From contig CAYJIS010000014.1 in assembly GCA_964370315.1 (NCBI GenBank), positions 1 through 33,802 on the forward strand: a DNA stretch of 33,802 nucleotides. Reading direction: 5' to 3'. Shown in pieces: positions 1-7,485 of the stretch (its first letter is position 1; every line of letters begins with the position of its first letter). Below the pieces are notes generated by a model. The model did no database searches, was not told where the DNA came from, and saw nothing but the letters and a program-made list of their open reading frames with translations. The position numbers were made by a program, and so were the translations under genes. This stretch comes from CAYJFX01 sp964370315. Lineage in GTDB: Bacteria > Spirochaetota > Spirochaetia > Treponematales > Treponemataceae.

Positions 1-173
1 TACGAGAAGCAAATATCGAGCCTGCCCAAGCTTTGTTAATGAGTGAAAAGCTTCCTAAAACGTGGAGGATGATGCATACCGAGCATGATACATCTGCAAC
101 GTTGACAGAACAAGCTTTTATTACTATGGAAAAGTTTTTAAATATTTTGGCAGAAAGTAAAACAATGGAGTGA
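1..173 (+). CDS. C-terminal fragment of an unidentified protein
   Basis: An open frame (codons from position 3) runs from the left edge to a TGA at 171-173 and gives about 56 residues ending in HTEHDTSATLTEQAFITMEK and a short tail. Base composition and codon use look like the neighbouring genes and the frame has no internal stop, so I take it as the end of a real gene whose start lies outside the window. I do not recognise the family. It ends 12 bases before the -35 box of the tRNA promoter. No terminator hairpin is visible between them. Confidence 0.55.
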   Translation, partial: REANIEPAQALLMSEKLPKTWRMMHTEHDTSATLTEQAFITMEKFLNILAESKTME

Positions 174-184
174 ATTAACAAGAA

Positions 185-213
185 TTGACAGTATATTTAA
201 AATCTGCTATCAT
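185..213 (+). promoter_or_regulatory. sigma-70 promoter of tRNA-Pro
   Basis: A perfect -35 box TTGACA (185-190) and a -10 box TATCAT (208-213) are separated by 17 bases. Transcription should start near 220, ten bases before the mature tRNA 5' end. This is the strongest consensus promoter in the window, as expected for a stable RNA gene. Confidence 0.75.
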
Positions 214-229
214 AAAGTTATACAAAAAA

Positions 230-303
230 CGGGCAATGGCGCAGTTGGTTAGCGTACAAGTCTGGGGGACTTGGGGTCCCCGGTTCAAATCCGGGTTGCC
301 CGA
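230..303 (+). tRNA. tRNA-Pro (anticodon GGG)
   Basis: A complete 74-nt cloverleaf can be folded. The acceptor stem pairs CGGGCAA (230-236) with TTGCCCG (296-302), with A303 as discriminator. The D stem pairs 239-242 with 252-255, and the anticodon stem CAAGT/ACTTG (257-261, 269-273) encloses the anticodon GGG at 264-266. A 5-nt variable loop is followed by the T stem CCCGG/CCGGG and the loop TTCAAAT. The anticodon reads CCC and CCU proline codons. The 3' CCA is not encoded. No terminator is seen between it and the chemotaxis gene, so the two may be co-transcribed. Confidence 0.96.
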
Positions 304-389
304 ATTAAAATCTACAATATAAAAAGTTATGATATTCTTTTGTAACTAATTACATTTTTATTTGTTGTAAATATATGGAGGAATTTACC

Positions 390-2246
390 GTGTCAGAATT
401 AACTTACAGAAAACCACCTATTAAACTGATTGTATTTTGTTATTTAGCAATCTTGTTTCCATTGTTTTTCTCATTATTTCAATTAATATATTATGGGGTG
501 TATACTTGGGCTAATGCTGCAGAAATACTATCATCTCCCATATTATTACCATATCAGGTACTTGTATACACGCTTCCAATAATATTATTAACCGTTGTAT
601 CTAATAAATTTAAGAAGTATGATGGTACAGAACAGTCTATGCATAAAGTAAACTCACTTGCAGTGGTTTATATGCAAGTTATTTTAGGTTTGCCTATCGT
701 GCTTAATTTCGTTACTGGTCTCATCATGGTAAAAGTTAATGCACTGCTTGGAGTTGCTATAGATCCAATGGCTATGATATTAAACAACTTAGGCTTAATG
801 TTTACCTTTGGAACCTTTTTTTCAGTTCAAGCGTTAACCACATATCAATATTGGCTAGATTGGATGCCGTTTGAAAAAAAATATTTAATGGTATCTCAAA
901 AATACCGAATTATGATTTTATCATTCTTTTCATTAACAGGATTATTTTTAACCTGTTTTGCTATTCCTCTCATTATAACCGAAGAAAGATTTACCATGGA
1001 AATTTATATGCAGCTAGTATTACCACTTGCCGTTACCAGTGTTATAGCAAGCCTTTTTACCATGACTACATTTGCAAGAAGTTCATCCAAAGTATTGGAT
1101 AGAATTATTAAGGCACTCGGCCTTCTTGCGGAAAAAAAATATACACTTACAACGTTGCCTGTAGATTCGAGAGATGAATATGGATTATTAACAAATAGCT
1201 TAAATATTTTTTATGATGAAACAAGTATATTATTAAAACGTTTAGATTCAACAATTGGAACAACTGAAATTTCGACAAATAAAATGAATGAAGAAATGGA
1301 AACTGCTGTAGGTAGTGCAAGCTCTGTAACTGAAAGTATTTTTAAAGTTGTAGAATTATCAGAAGATCAAGCTAAAAGACTATCCGTAGTAACTGAAATG
1401 ATCGGAAATATAAAAGTTGCATTACAAAAATTAGATGAAAGCATTTTATCACAATCAACAAGCGTAACACAATCTTCAGCTGCGATAGAAGAAATGATTG
1501 CAAATATTGCTTCAGTAACTGGAGCTTTGCAACGAAATACCGATGCCGTTGAAGTTCTTGCAAAATCATCAGAAGTTGGTTTGGAACAAGTGCAAGAAAC
1601 GGTTAGTATTTCCGAACAAATGTTAACTGATTCTGAGGGTCTACTTGAGGCAAGCTCTGTAATTCAAAGTATTGCAGACCAAACAAACTTACTTGCTATG
1701 AATGCGGCAATTGAAGCTGCCCATGCTGGTGATGCTGGAAAAGGGTTTGCGGTAGTTGCAGATGAAATTAGAAAATTAGCAGATGATTCAAATGTTCAAG
1801 GTCGAGCTATTTCAAATAGATTAACTATATTAAAGCAATCAATAATGGATATTTCTGAGAAAATACAATGTGTAGAACAACATTTTGATGAGATTTTTAA
1901 GCAAGCAGAAAGTGTAAAAAATCAAGAATCTATGGTTATGGGTGCAATGCATGAGCAAACAGCTGGCAGTAGCCAAATCCTAGAAGCAATACAACAAATA
2001 CGAAATATTACGGATATGGTTCAAAGTGAAGCAGAAAGTATTCTAACTGATAGCACAACGATAGTAGAAAAAATAGACGAGCTCACTGAAAAACGGGCCG
2101 ATATTAACAGTGCTGTTAGTGATATGGATGCTAATACCGCGGCTATACGTAAGGTAGTTACAATTGCAAAAGATTTAGCATCAGCGAATCGTGCTGAAAT
2201 GGATAAGCTAAGTACACAAATTGACGAATTTACTTTTGATGTATAA
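390..2246 (+). CDS. Methyl-accepting chemotaxis protein with multi-span membrane N-terminus
   Basis: Chemoreceptor that would signal through CheW/CheA to the flagellar motor. The first ~230 residues hold about six hydrophobic segments (for example KLIVFCYLAILFPLFFSLF and IMILSFFSLTGLFLTCF) with no large periplasmic domain between them. A HAMP-like stretch ends in DSRDEYGLLTNSLN, then comes a long coiled-coil signalling domain whose hairpin tip lies near residues 428-470 (IADQTNLLAMNAAIEAAHAG, then GKGFAVVADEIRKLA). The GTG at 390 is chosen because GGAGG (377-381) lies 8 bases upstream. The ATG at 375 overlaps that Shine-Dalgarno sequence and cannot be the start. The product is 618 residues. 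Lack of a periplasmic sensor suggests it senses something in or at the membrane, or an internal signal (inference). Confidence 0.93.
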   Translation: MSELTYRKPPIKLIVFCYLAILFPLFFSLFQLIYYGVYTWANAAEILSSPILLPYQVLVYTLPIILLTVVSNKFKKYDGTEQSMHKVNSLAVVYMQVILGLPIVLNFVTGLIMVKVNALLGVAIDPMAMILNNLGLMFTFGTFFSVQALTTYQYWLDWMPFEKKYLMVSQKYRIMILSFFSLTGLFLTCFAIPLIITEERFTMEIYMQLVLPLAVTSVIASLFTMTTFARSSSKVLDRIIKALGLLAEKKYTLTTLPVDSRDEYGLLTNSLNIFYDETSILLKRLDSTIGTTEISTNKMNEEMETAVGSASSVTESIFKVVELSEDQAKRLSVVTEMIGNIKVALQKLDESILSQSTSVTQSSAAIEEMIANIASVTGALQRNTDAVEVLAKSSEVGLEQVQETVSISEQMLTDSEGLLEASSVIQSIADQTNLLAMNAAIEAAHAGDAGKGFAVVADEIRKLADDSNVQGRAISNRLTILKQSIMDISEKIQCVEQHFDEIFKQAESVKNQESMVMGAMHEQTAGSSQILEAIQQIRNITDMVQSEAESILTDSTTIVEKIDELTEKRADINSAVSDMDANTAAIRKVVTIAKDLASANRAEMDKLSTQIDEFTFDV

Positions 2247-2254
2247 GGCATAAA

Positions 2255-2300
2255 AGCATTATTTTTAGTTATTGACTTGAGTTTTTTTTAAAATAATGCT
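2255..2300. repeat. 11-bp inverted repeat overlapping the rpoZ promoter
   Basis: AGCATTATTTT (2255-2265) and its exact complement AAAATAATGCT (2290-2300) flank a 24-nt loop. The right arm covers the TG of the extended -10 box of the rpoZ promoter. It could be an operator, or a terminator for the chemotaxis gene, but there is no T-run after the second arm, so its role is unknown. Confidence 0.4.
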
Positions 2301-2305
2301 ACACT
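2277..2305 (+). promoter_or_regulatory. Promoter of rpoZ-miaA
   Basis: TTGAGT (2277-2282) and TACACT (2300-2305) are 17 bases apart, and TG at 2297-2298 makes the -10 box an extended one. Transcription should start near 2312 and give a leader of about 35 bases. Confidence 0.5.
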
Positions 2306-2346
2306 ACAGGTGCGTAAAAATATAACGTGTATTCTAGGAGTATAAT

Positions 2347-2538
2347 ATGGTTTTTCCTTTAATGGAACTTGTTGAGTTTAAAGATAATGTTTATGAAATT
2401 ACCTGTGCTGCAAGCCGAAGGGTGTATCAGCTTTCTATGGTAAAAGATACACTTATTGAAGAAAATAACGGTAAGGTTGTTTCACTTGCAGCAAAACAGC
2501 TTTTTACCAAACAAGTTGAATATAGAGTAGAGCATTAA
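2347..2538 (+). CDS. rpoZ: RNA polymerase omega subunit
   Basis: A 63-residue protein matching the omega (RpoZ/RPB6) core pattern: VYEITCAASRRVYQLS followed by KVVSLAAKQLFTKQVEYRVE. These correspond to the conserved Y-x-x-A-x-R-R-x-Q-L helix and the following V-x-x-A-x-x-E/Q helix. Omega binds around the C-terminal tail of beta-prime and helps assembly of RNA polymerase. The length fits the short end of the family (60-90). GGAG (2337-2340) precedes ATG 2347 by six bases. A second Met at 2362 is possible but worse placed. miaA follows after 12 bases, so they form an operon. The family call rests on the short motif alone. Confidence 0.75.
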   Translation: MVFPLMELVEFKDNVYEITCAASRRVYQLSMVKDTLIEENNGKVVSLAAKQLFTKQVEYRVEH

Positions 2539-2550
2539 TAGTAATTTGTC

Positions 2551-3504
2551 GTGCTCGATAAAACAAGTGATATACTGCATCGTATAGTTGTAATTTGTGC
2601 TCCAACTGCTAGTGGCAAGACCGATTTGGTCTGCAATTTGTTTTCTTCTTCTGCTCATTCACAATTTTATGAAAAGGCAGAAATTATTAGTGCCGATTCC
2701 ATGCAAGTTTATAAATACATGGACATTGGCACTGCAAAACCCGATATACATCTACAAAAAAAATTACCACATCATCTCATTGATATTTGCAAGCCAAATG
2801 TTCAGTTTGGTACGGGTGACTTTGTGCGTTATGCAAAAAAGGCCGTAGAGGATATTATATCCCGAAATAAAATTCCAGTTATTGTAGGTGGTACAGCCTT
2901 TTATATAAAAAACTTTGTGTATGGACTTCCTTCAACACCACAGTGCGATGAAGGTGTTCGGTTGCAAGTTGAAGAGCGTATGAAAAGTGAAGGCGCTAAA
3001 AAACTGTGGGATGAATTACACTCAGTTGATGCAATTAGTGCTAATCGTATACACATAAATGATGAATATAGGATTAAGAGAGCCTTAGAAGTATATATGT
3101 TTACTGGATCTCCTTTGAGTAGCTTTGAAAAGGCTGACAAGATGGTAGATGATTATAATTTTTTATTATTATGTTTGCAAAGACCGCGCCAAGAGTTATA
3201 TGATCGAGTTGAACAGCGAGTTGAACTTATGTTCGAGCAAGGACTAGAAAAAGAATTTAACTCGCTTATAAGTATGGGCTATAATAAAGATAACCCAGGA
3301 ATGAAGGCGATTGGGTATAGAGAGTTTTTTACTAAAGACACAACTAGCGAAATAAAAGAGCTCATCATTAAAAACACAAAAGAATATGTAAAAAGACAAC
3401 AAACATTTTTTAAGACCTTTAAGGATGCTCACTTCGTGCCTTGTGATAACCAAGAAATGATTCAAAAAAAAATAAGCGAATTTATATACCCAGTTCACTC
3501 TTGA
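2551..3504 (+). CDS. miaA: tRNA dimethylallyltransferase
   Basis: Transfers a dimethylallyl group from DMAPP to N6 of adenosine-37 in tRNAs reading UNN codons. Clear family motifs are the P-loop APTASGKT (17-24), the DSMQVY loop and IGTAKP (49-63), HHLIDI, the VGGTAFYIK loop and the RIKRALEVY segment. The length (317) is normal. The start is GTG at 2551, the only legal start before an in-frame TAA at 2542-2544. It has no evident Shine-Dalgarno sequence, so translation is probably coupled to rpoZ, which stops 12 bases upstream. Its DMAPP substrate comes from the MEP pathway, whose first enzyme (dxs) is encoded nearby. Confidence 0.95.
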   Translation: MLDKTSDILHRIVVICAPTASGKTDLVCNLFSSSAHSQFYEKAEIISADSMQVYKYMDIGTAKPDIHLQKKLPHHLIDICKPNVQFGTGDFVRYAKKAVEDIISRNKIPVIVGGTAFYIKNFVYGLPSTPQCDEGVRLQVEERMKSEGAKKLWDELHSVDAISANRIHINDEYRIKRALEVYMFTGSPLSSFEKADKMVDDYNFLLLCLQRPRQELYDRVEQRVELMFEQGLEKEFNSLISMGYNKDNPGMKAIGYREFFTKDTTSEIKELIIKNTKEYVKRQQTFFKTFKDAHFVPCDNQEMIQKKISEFIYPVHS

Positions 3505-3508
3505 GTAC

Positions 3509-3537
3509 TTGACCTATTTTAAAAAATACGTCATAAT
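3509..3537 (+). promoter_or_regulatory. Promoter of the 29-codon ribosomal-type gene
   Basis: TTGACC (3509-3514) and CATAAT (3532-3537) are 17 bases apart, directly after the miaA stop. Predicted transcription start is near 3544, leaving a leader of about 118 bases before GTG 3662. Confidence 0.65.
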
Positions 3538-3538
3538 A

Positions 3539-3621
3539 TAGTACGGTTTACGTACTAGAGAAAACTTATTGGGTTTTATTTCCTTGTAGGTACAAATCTC
3601 TATTTCGCACCGCTAGCGGTG
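3539..3621 (+). promoter_or_regulatory. Structured leader with two palindromes
   Basis: Two perfect inverted repeats lie in the leader of the following small gene. TAGTACG (3539-3545) pairs with CGTACTA (3551-3557) around a 5-nt loop, exactly at the predicted transcription start. The 14-bp palindrome CACCGCTAGCGGTG is at 3608-3621. The first could be an operator or a 5' RNA stem. The second could be a hairpin or protein-binding site for autoregulation, as is common for ribosomal-protein genes. Function is inferred; only the symmetry is seen. Confidence 0.4.
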
Positions 3622-3661
3622 AAAAACTGTCAGTTATGATATTTTTTATAGGAGTCCTATT

Positions 3662-3751
3662 GTGCCTTGTGGAAAAAAGCGAAAACGCAAAAAAATAGCT
3701 ACGCATAAGAGAAAGAAAAAGCTTAGAAAGAATCGTCATAAGAATAAGTAA
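3662..3751 (+). CDS. AURKAIP1/COX24-domain (mS38-like) small basic protein
   Basis: A 29-codon gene starting with GTG, preceded by GGAG (3651-3654) at a spacing of 7 bases. The product begins MPCGKKRKRKKIATHKRKKK and ends LRKNRHKNK. It matches the bacterial AURKAIP1/COX24 family as I know it (MPSGKKRKRHK-type start, IATHKRKKR, LRKNRHK), whose eukaryotic relative is mitochondrial ribosomal protein mS38. More than half of the residues are Lys or Arg. It is therefore probably a small-subunit ribosomal protein bound to rRNA (inference from the family). It has its own promoter, a long structured leader and two terminators after it, so it is a single-gene unit. Confidence 0.85.
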   Translation: MPCGKKRKRKKIATHKRKKKLRKNRHKNK

Positions 3752-3804
3752 TCTGCTACTATATTAGCAAATACTATTTTGACGAACTAAATGTGCGCTA
3801 AATG

Positions 3805-3843
3805 ATACATACTACTGTTATTCTCAACTTTGTATGTATTTTT
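3805..3843 (+). terminator. Rho-independent terminator (first)
   Basis: ATACATAC (3805-3812) pairs perfectly with GTATGTAT (3832-3839) around a 19-nt loop and runs into TTTTT (3839-3843). The stem is AT-rich and the loop long, so it is probably weak. Confidence 0.45.
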
Positions 3844-3863
3844 GTGCTATGTGTAAAGAGGGC

Positions 3864-3901
3864 TTACTGCTTAACTATTGTTGGCAGTAGTCTTTTTTTT
3901 T
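3864..3901 (+). terminator. Rho-independent terminator before dxs
   Basis: TTACTGC (3864-3870) pairs with GCAGTAG (3884-3890, one T-G pair), followed by nine T's (3893-3901). It ends right at the dxs Shine-Dalgarno sequence, so it may also attenuate reading into dxs. No convincing promoter was found between here and dxs. Confidence 0.6.
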
Positions 3902-3912
3902 AGGAGTTTGTT

Positions 3913-5772
3913 ACGCTATTACACCATGACTTTAGTCCTGAAGAATTAAAAAAACTTCCCATTAAAAAACTTCCCATATTAGCAGAGGAAATTAGAAACC
4001 GAATAGTAGATGTTGTAAGCAAAAATGGCGGGCATCTTTCTAGCAATCTCGGTATTGTAGATGTAAGTATTGCCTTGCATTATGTTTTTCAAAGTCCTGA
4101 AGATGCTTTTGTGTGGGATGTTAGCCATCAAGCTTATACCCATAAAATTCTTACTAAACGCAATACATTATTTTCAAGTCTCAGAAAAAAAGATGGGTTA
4201 TCAGGCTTTACAAAGTTTGGAGAAAGTGAGCACGATTGGTTTGATTCGGGGCATGCATCAACTGCAATATCATCTGCTTTAGGTTTATTAACGGGTAGAC
4301 AACTTTCGGGTAAAAAAGGTAAAGTTATTGCTATATTGGGTGATGGTGCTTTATCTGGTGGGATGTCATTCGAGGCCTTGTCTCATGCAGGACAAATTTC
4401 TAAAGATTTAATAGTGGTTCTAAATGACAATCAATTATCAATAAATGGTAATACTGGTTCTTTATCTCGTTATTTAAGTCGCTTAACAACAACAACTCAA
4501 TATCAGTCATTTAGACATACCTTTGATCGCATTGTTGAAAAAATACCTGTACTTGGTAAAACATTTACAACCTTAGTATTTAGAATGAAGAGAGCAATAA
4601 AAGGTCTTGTTTTTGTAAATAATATTTTTTCAGACCTTGGCTTTGAGTATGTCGGACCATTAAATGGACATAATATAAAGGAAATGGTCGATGTATTTAC
4701 TAAAGTAAAATCAATGTCACGACCTGTTGTGATACATCTTGTAACAAAAAAAGGCAAAGGTTATTCACCAGCTGAAAAAGACCCTGTTTCATATCATGGA
4801 GTGGCTGGATCAGATAATACACATAAACAAAATGAAAATGCAACATTTACTGAAGTATTTTCTTCAAAAATAGTAGAACTAGCAAAAAAAGATAAAAAAA
4901 TTGTAGGAATTACAGCTGCAATGACAGACGGAACTGGCTTAACAGCCTTTTCTAATATGTTTCCAGAGCGCTTTTTTGATGTTGGTATTGCAGAGGAGCA
5001 TGCCGTAACTTTTGCTGGAGGTCTTGCACGTGCTGGTTTAAAGCCAATTGTTGCAATTTATTCTACATTTATTCAACGGTCAATAGATCAACTTATACAC
5101 GATATAGCACTTCAGAATATACCAGCAATTTTTGTACTTGACAGAGCTGGTGCGGTTCCTTTTGATGGCGAAACTCATCAAGGCTGTTTTGATATTGCAC
5201 TTCTTAGACCTGTTCCAAATGTATCTTTATTAGCCCCTGCATCTAAAATGGAGCTTGAAAATAGTTTAGAATGGGCAACAAAACAGTCCTTTCCTGTTGT
5301 TATTCGTTATCCAAAAACAGTATGTCCGACTGAATTAGAACCTCTTATGTTACCGATTGAAGAGGGCCGAGGGGTCATGATATCTACTAATAAAAAGAAT
5401 GCAGATATATTATTTGTTTGTACTGGTGGTATTTTACCTGAGGTCTTAGATGCTGTTGAAATTCTTAAAAAAAGTAAAAAAACTGCAGATATTTATAACT
5501 TGCGATTTCTAAAACCTCTTGATAAGGCTCACTTTTTATCTATTGTAAAACCATATAAAAAAGTGTTTTTTGTCGAGGACGGTATCAGGATTGGCGGAAT
5601 AGGAACATATCTTGAGTCTCTTATTGATAGAAATTATGCGAGCAAAATTACTACTGGTGTGAGTGGTTTTCCCGACAGATTTCTATCACAGGGATCTCGA
5701 AAGGATATTTTGCTCGATGCTCATTTATCCGGTACTATGTTAGCAAAAAAAGCATTACGAATGTGGGAGTAG
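3913..5772 (+). CDS. dxs: 1-deoxy-D-xylulose-5-phosphate synthase, apparent ACG start
   Basis: Condenses pyruvate and glyceraldehyde-3-phosphate to DXP with thiamine diphosphate; first enzyme of the MEP isoprenoid pathway. Seen: the conserved N-terminus (ILAEEIRNRI, GGHLSSNLGIV), VSHQAYTHKIL (~70), the thiamine site GDGALSGG (~143) with NDNQLSI, the catalytic Glu in GIAEEHAVTFAGG (~360), and DRAGAVPFDGETHQG. Homology extends upstream of the first Met codon (4075), and no ATG, GTG or TTG occurs in frame before 4072. ACG at 3913 lies where the family has its initiator Met (T-LLHHDFSPEELKKL against M-LL...SPEDLKKL) and is 6 bases after TAGGAG (3901-3906). This gives 619 residues, the normal length. 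It could be a real non-AUG start or an ATG with a sequence error. folP follows after 3 bases. Confidence 0.93.
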   Translation, partial: TLLHHDFSPEELKKLPIKKLPILAEEIRNRIVDVVSKNGGHLSSNLGIVDVSIALHYVFQSPEDAFVWDVSHQAYTHKILTKRNTLFSSLRKKDGLSGFTKFGESEHDWFDSGHASTAISSALGLLTGRQLSGKKGKVIAILGDGALSGGMSFEALSHAGQISKDLIVVLNDNQLSINGNTGSLSRYLSRLTTTTQYQSFRHTFDRIVEKIPVLGKTFTTLVFRMKRAIKGLVFVNNIFSDLGFEYVGPLNGHNIKEMVDVFTKVKSMSRPVVIHLVTKKGKGYSPAEKDPVSYHGVAGSDNTHKQNENATFTEVFSSKIVELAKKDKKIVGITAAMTDGTGLTAFSNMFPERFFDVGIAEEHAVTFAGGLARAGLKPIVAIYSTFIQRSIDQLIHDIALQNIPAIFVLDRAGAVPFDGETHQGCFDIALLRPVPNVSLLAPASKMELENSLEWATKQSFPVVIRYPKTVCPTELEPLMLPIEEGRGVMISTNKKNADILFVCTGGILPEVLDAVEILKKSKKTADIYNLRFLKPLDKAHFLSIVKPYKKVFFVEDGIRIGGIGTYLESLIDRNYASKITTGVSGFPDRFLSQGSRKDILLDAHLSGTMLAKKALRMWE

Positions 5773-5775
5773 TAC

Positions 5776-6669
5776 ATGCTTGGTATTGCGCCTCCTATTT
5801 CTCTTAAAGATGGTATATTAGAAACAACGTTGCCTGCTTTTGTTATGGCAATTGTAAATTGTACCCCAGACTCTTTTTGGGAACAAAGTCGATTTAATAA
5901 TAGAATAAGTGGCAATATTCATTCTAATAACCTACAACAAACAGCAGAATATATTTTAATGCAATTTGAAAAGGGTGCTGATATTGTAGATATAGGAGGT
6001 GAATCCACAAGACCTGGTGCTTCATATATTCACGAGGATGAAGAGTTAGAGAGGATTATTCCAGTTATACAAGAAGTGAGAAAACATTCACGTGGAATTA
6101 TAAGTGTTGATACAAGAAAGTCAGTAGTACTAAAAGAAGCATTACTTGCAGGGGCCGATATTTTAAATGATATATCTGCTTTGGAGGACGATAAAAACAT
6201 TGTCCAAATAGCTTCAGAAGAAAAAATTCCAATAATTTTAATGCATAAACGCTCTAACCCCCTTACAATGCAACAAAATACAGTGTATAATGATATTATT
6301 GGAGATGTTTCTAACTATTTAAGTTCGAGAGTACATTATGCAATTTCGAATGGAGTAGACAGTTTAAAAATTATTTTAGATGTAGGTATCGGATTTGGAA
6401 AAGATACAAAAGGAAACATTATATTGATGAATGCGTCTAGCCAAATTCAAAAAATGGTAGAAAAAAATACTAATTGCTTGGTACATGGATGCCTTGTTGG
6501 GCTATCAAGAAAGAGTTTTATTGGAGACATCACTGGTAAGGATGTAGAGAAAAGGCTGATTGGAACAGTAGCTTCAAACTTACTAGCTGTACAACATGGA
6601 GCGCGAATGCTACGTGTACACGATGTTGAAGAAACAGTGGATATGTTAAAAATTGTGCAGAATTGCTAG
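5776..6669 (+). CDS. folP: Dihydropteroate synthase
   Basis: Joins p-aminobenzoate to 6-hydroxymethyl-dihydropterin diphosphate in folate synthesis; the target of sulfonamides. Family signatures in order: MAIVNCTPDSF (24-34; usually NVTPDSF), GADIVDIGGESTRPGA (67-82), ISVDTRK, the NDISAL loop, ILMHKRSNPLTMQ, DVGIGFGKDTKGN and LVGLSRKSFIG (~245). The length (297) is a little above the usual 270-290. ATG 5776 is 3 bases after dxs, and the end of dxs (GGGAG, 5764-5768) serves as its Shine-Dalgarno sequence, so the two are translationally coupled. No other folate gene is in the window. Confidence 0.95.
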   Translation: MLGIAPPISLKDGILETTLPAFVMAIVNCTPDSFWEQSRFNNRISGNIHSNNLQQTAEYILMQFEKGADIVDIGGESTRPGASYIHEDEELERIIPVIQEVRKHSRGIISVDTRKSVVLKEALLAGADILNDISALEDDKNIVQIASEEKIPIILMHKRSNPLTMQQNTVYNDIIGDVSNYLSSRVHYAISNGVDSLKIILDVGIGFGKDTKGNIILMNASSQIQKMVEKNTNCLVHGCLVGLSRKSFIGDITGKDVEKRLIGTVASNLLAVQHGARMLRVHDVEETVDMLKIVQNC

Positions 6670-6690
6670 TTATATATAGAGGAATAGAGA

Positions 6691-7485
6691 ATGACAGGTT
6701 TTGACAGAATACTAGAAATATATAGTTATATAAGTCCTGTAATAGACATAGGCGTACTTACTTTTTTTCTATATAAAGCATACGGAGTAGCGGTAAAAAC
6801 GCAAGGCTTACAAATAATAAAATTTTTACTCGCAATTTTTTCTGTATATGCAATTTCATTATTATTGAACTTAACAACAGTTTTATCATTGTTAAATTTA
6901 TTAGGTACGTGGGTAATTGTTGGTTTTGCAATTGTCTTTCAACCAGAGCTTAGAAAGATGGTTTTACGACTCTTACAAACCGATTGGTTCAAATTTGGCA
7001 ATAGAACAAAACACAATTATATTGATTCAGTTTTAATTGCAGCAGATACGCTAGCAAAACAAAAGCGTGGAATGCTTGCAGTCTTTTCCAGAAAAACTTC
7101 TCTTTCTGGGGTCATTGACACTGGAACAAGACTAAATGCTGACTTATCTTCTAACTTACTTGTATCAATTTTTGGACATGACACACCATTGCATGATGGA
7201 GCTGTAATAATTCAAGCTGAAAAAGTGGTGGCAGCAGGATGTTTCTTACCTCTTTCAGAACAATATAATATAAAGAAAACGTTTGGAACTCGCCATAGGG
7301 CTGCGATTGGACTGGCAGAGGAAACGGATGCTATTATTCTTGTTGTTTCCGAAGAGACTGGTGCAATTAGTTTAGCATACGAGTCACATTTGCATTATGA
7401 TTTAACAGAAACTCAGTTAATAAAAACACTTGAAACGCTTCTTGAAATTGTTTCTACTAATACACAAAAAGAGGTGTCTCTATGA
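6691..7485 (+). CDS. cdaA: Diadenylate cyclase CdaA (membrane-bound)
   Basis: Makes cyclic di-AMP from two ATP. Three hydrophobic segments in the first ~90 residues (including VIDIGVLTFFLYKAYGVAV and GTWVIVGFAIVFQPELRKM) anchor it in the membrane. The DAC (DisA_N) domain follows, with the catalytic HDGAVII (~170) and GTRHRAAIGL (~201) motifs both intact. The length (264) is typical. It has a Shine-Dalgarno sequence (AGAGGAAT). Its stop overlaps the start of the ybbR-like gene by 4 bases, the classic cdaA-cdaR pair, in which the YbbR protein regulates the cyclase. Its place between folP and acpS ties c-di-AMP production to expression of biosynthetic genes. Confidence 0.95.
   Translation: MTGFDRILEIYSYISPVIDIGVLTFFLYKAYGVAVKTQGLQIIKFLLAIFSVYAISLLLNLTTVLSLLNLLGTWVIVGFAIVFQPELRKMVLRLLQTDWFKFGNRTKHNYIDSVLIAADTLAKQKRGMLAVFSRKTSLSGVIDTGTRLNADLSSNLLVSIFGHDTPLHDGAVIIQAEKVVAAGCFLPLSEQYNIKKTFGTRHRAAIGLAEETDAIILVVSEETGAISLAYESHLHYDLTETQLIKTLETLLEIVSTNTQKEVSL

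Noticed and set aside
375..389. ATG 375 as start of the chemotaxis gene
   Set aside because: It overlaps the Shine-Dalgarno GGAGG that serves GTG 390. The same trap occurs at ilvE (ATG 25222 inside the ATGGAGG).
3950..3980. Tandem 15-base repeat in the dxs 5' end (KKLPI twice) as a recent duplication
   Set aside because: Aligned to the family from memory the segment has normal length, so nothing seems inserted; it is probably chance similarity.
4075..5772. Met codon 4075 as start of dxs
   Set aside because: Conserved Dxs sequence, including GGHLSSNLG, lies upstream in the same frame with a Shine-Dalgarno at 3901-3906.
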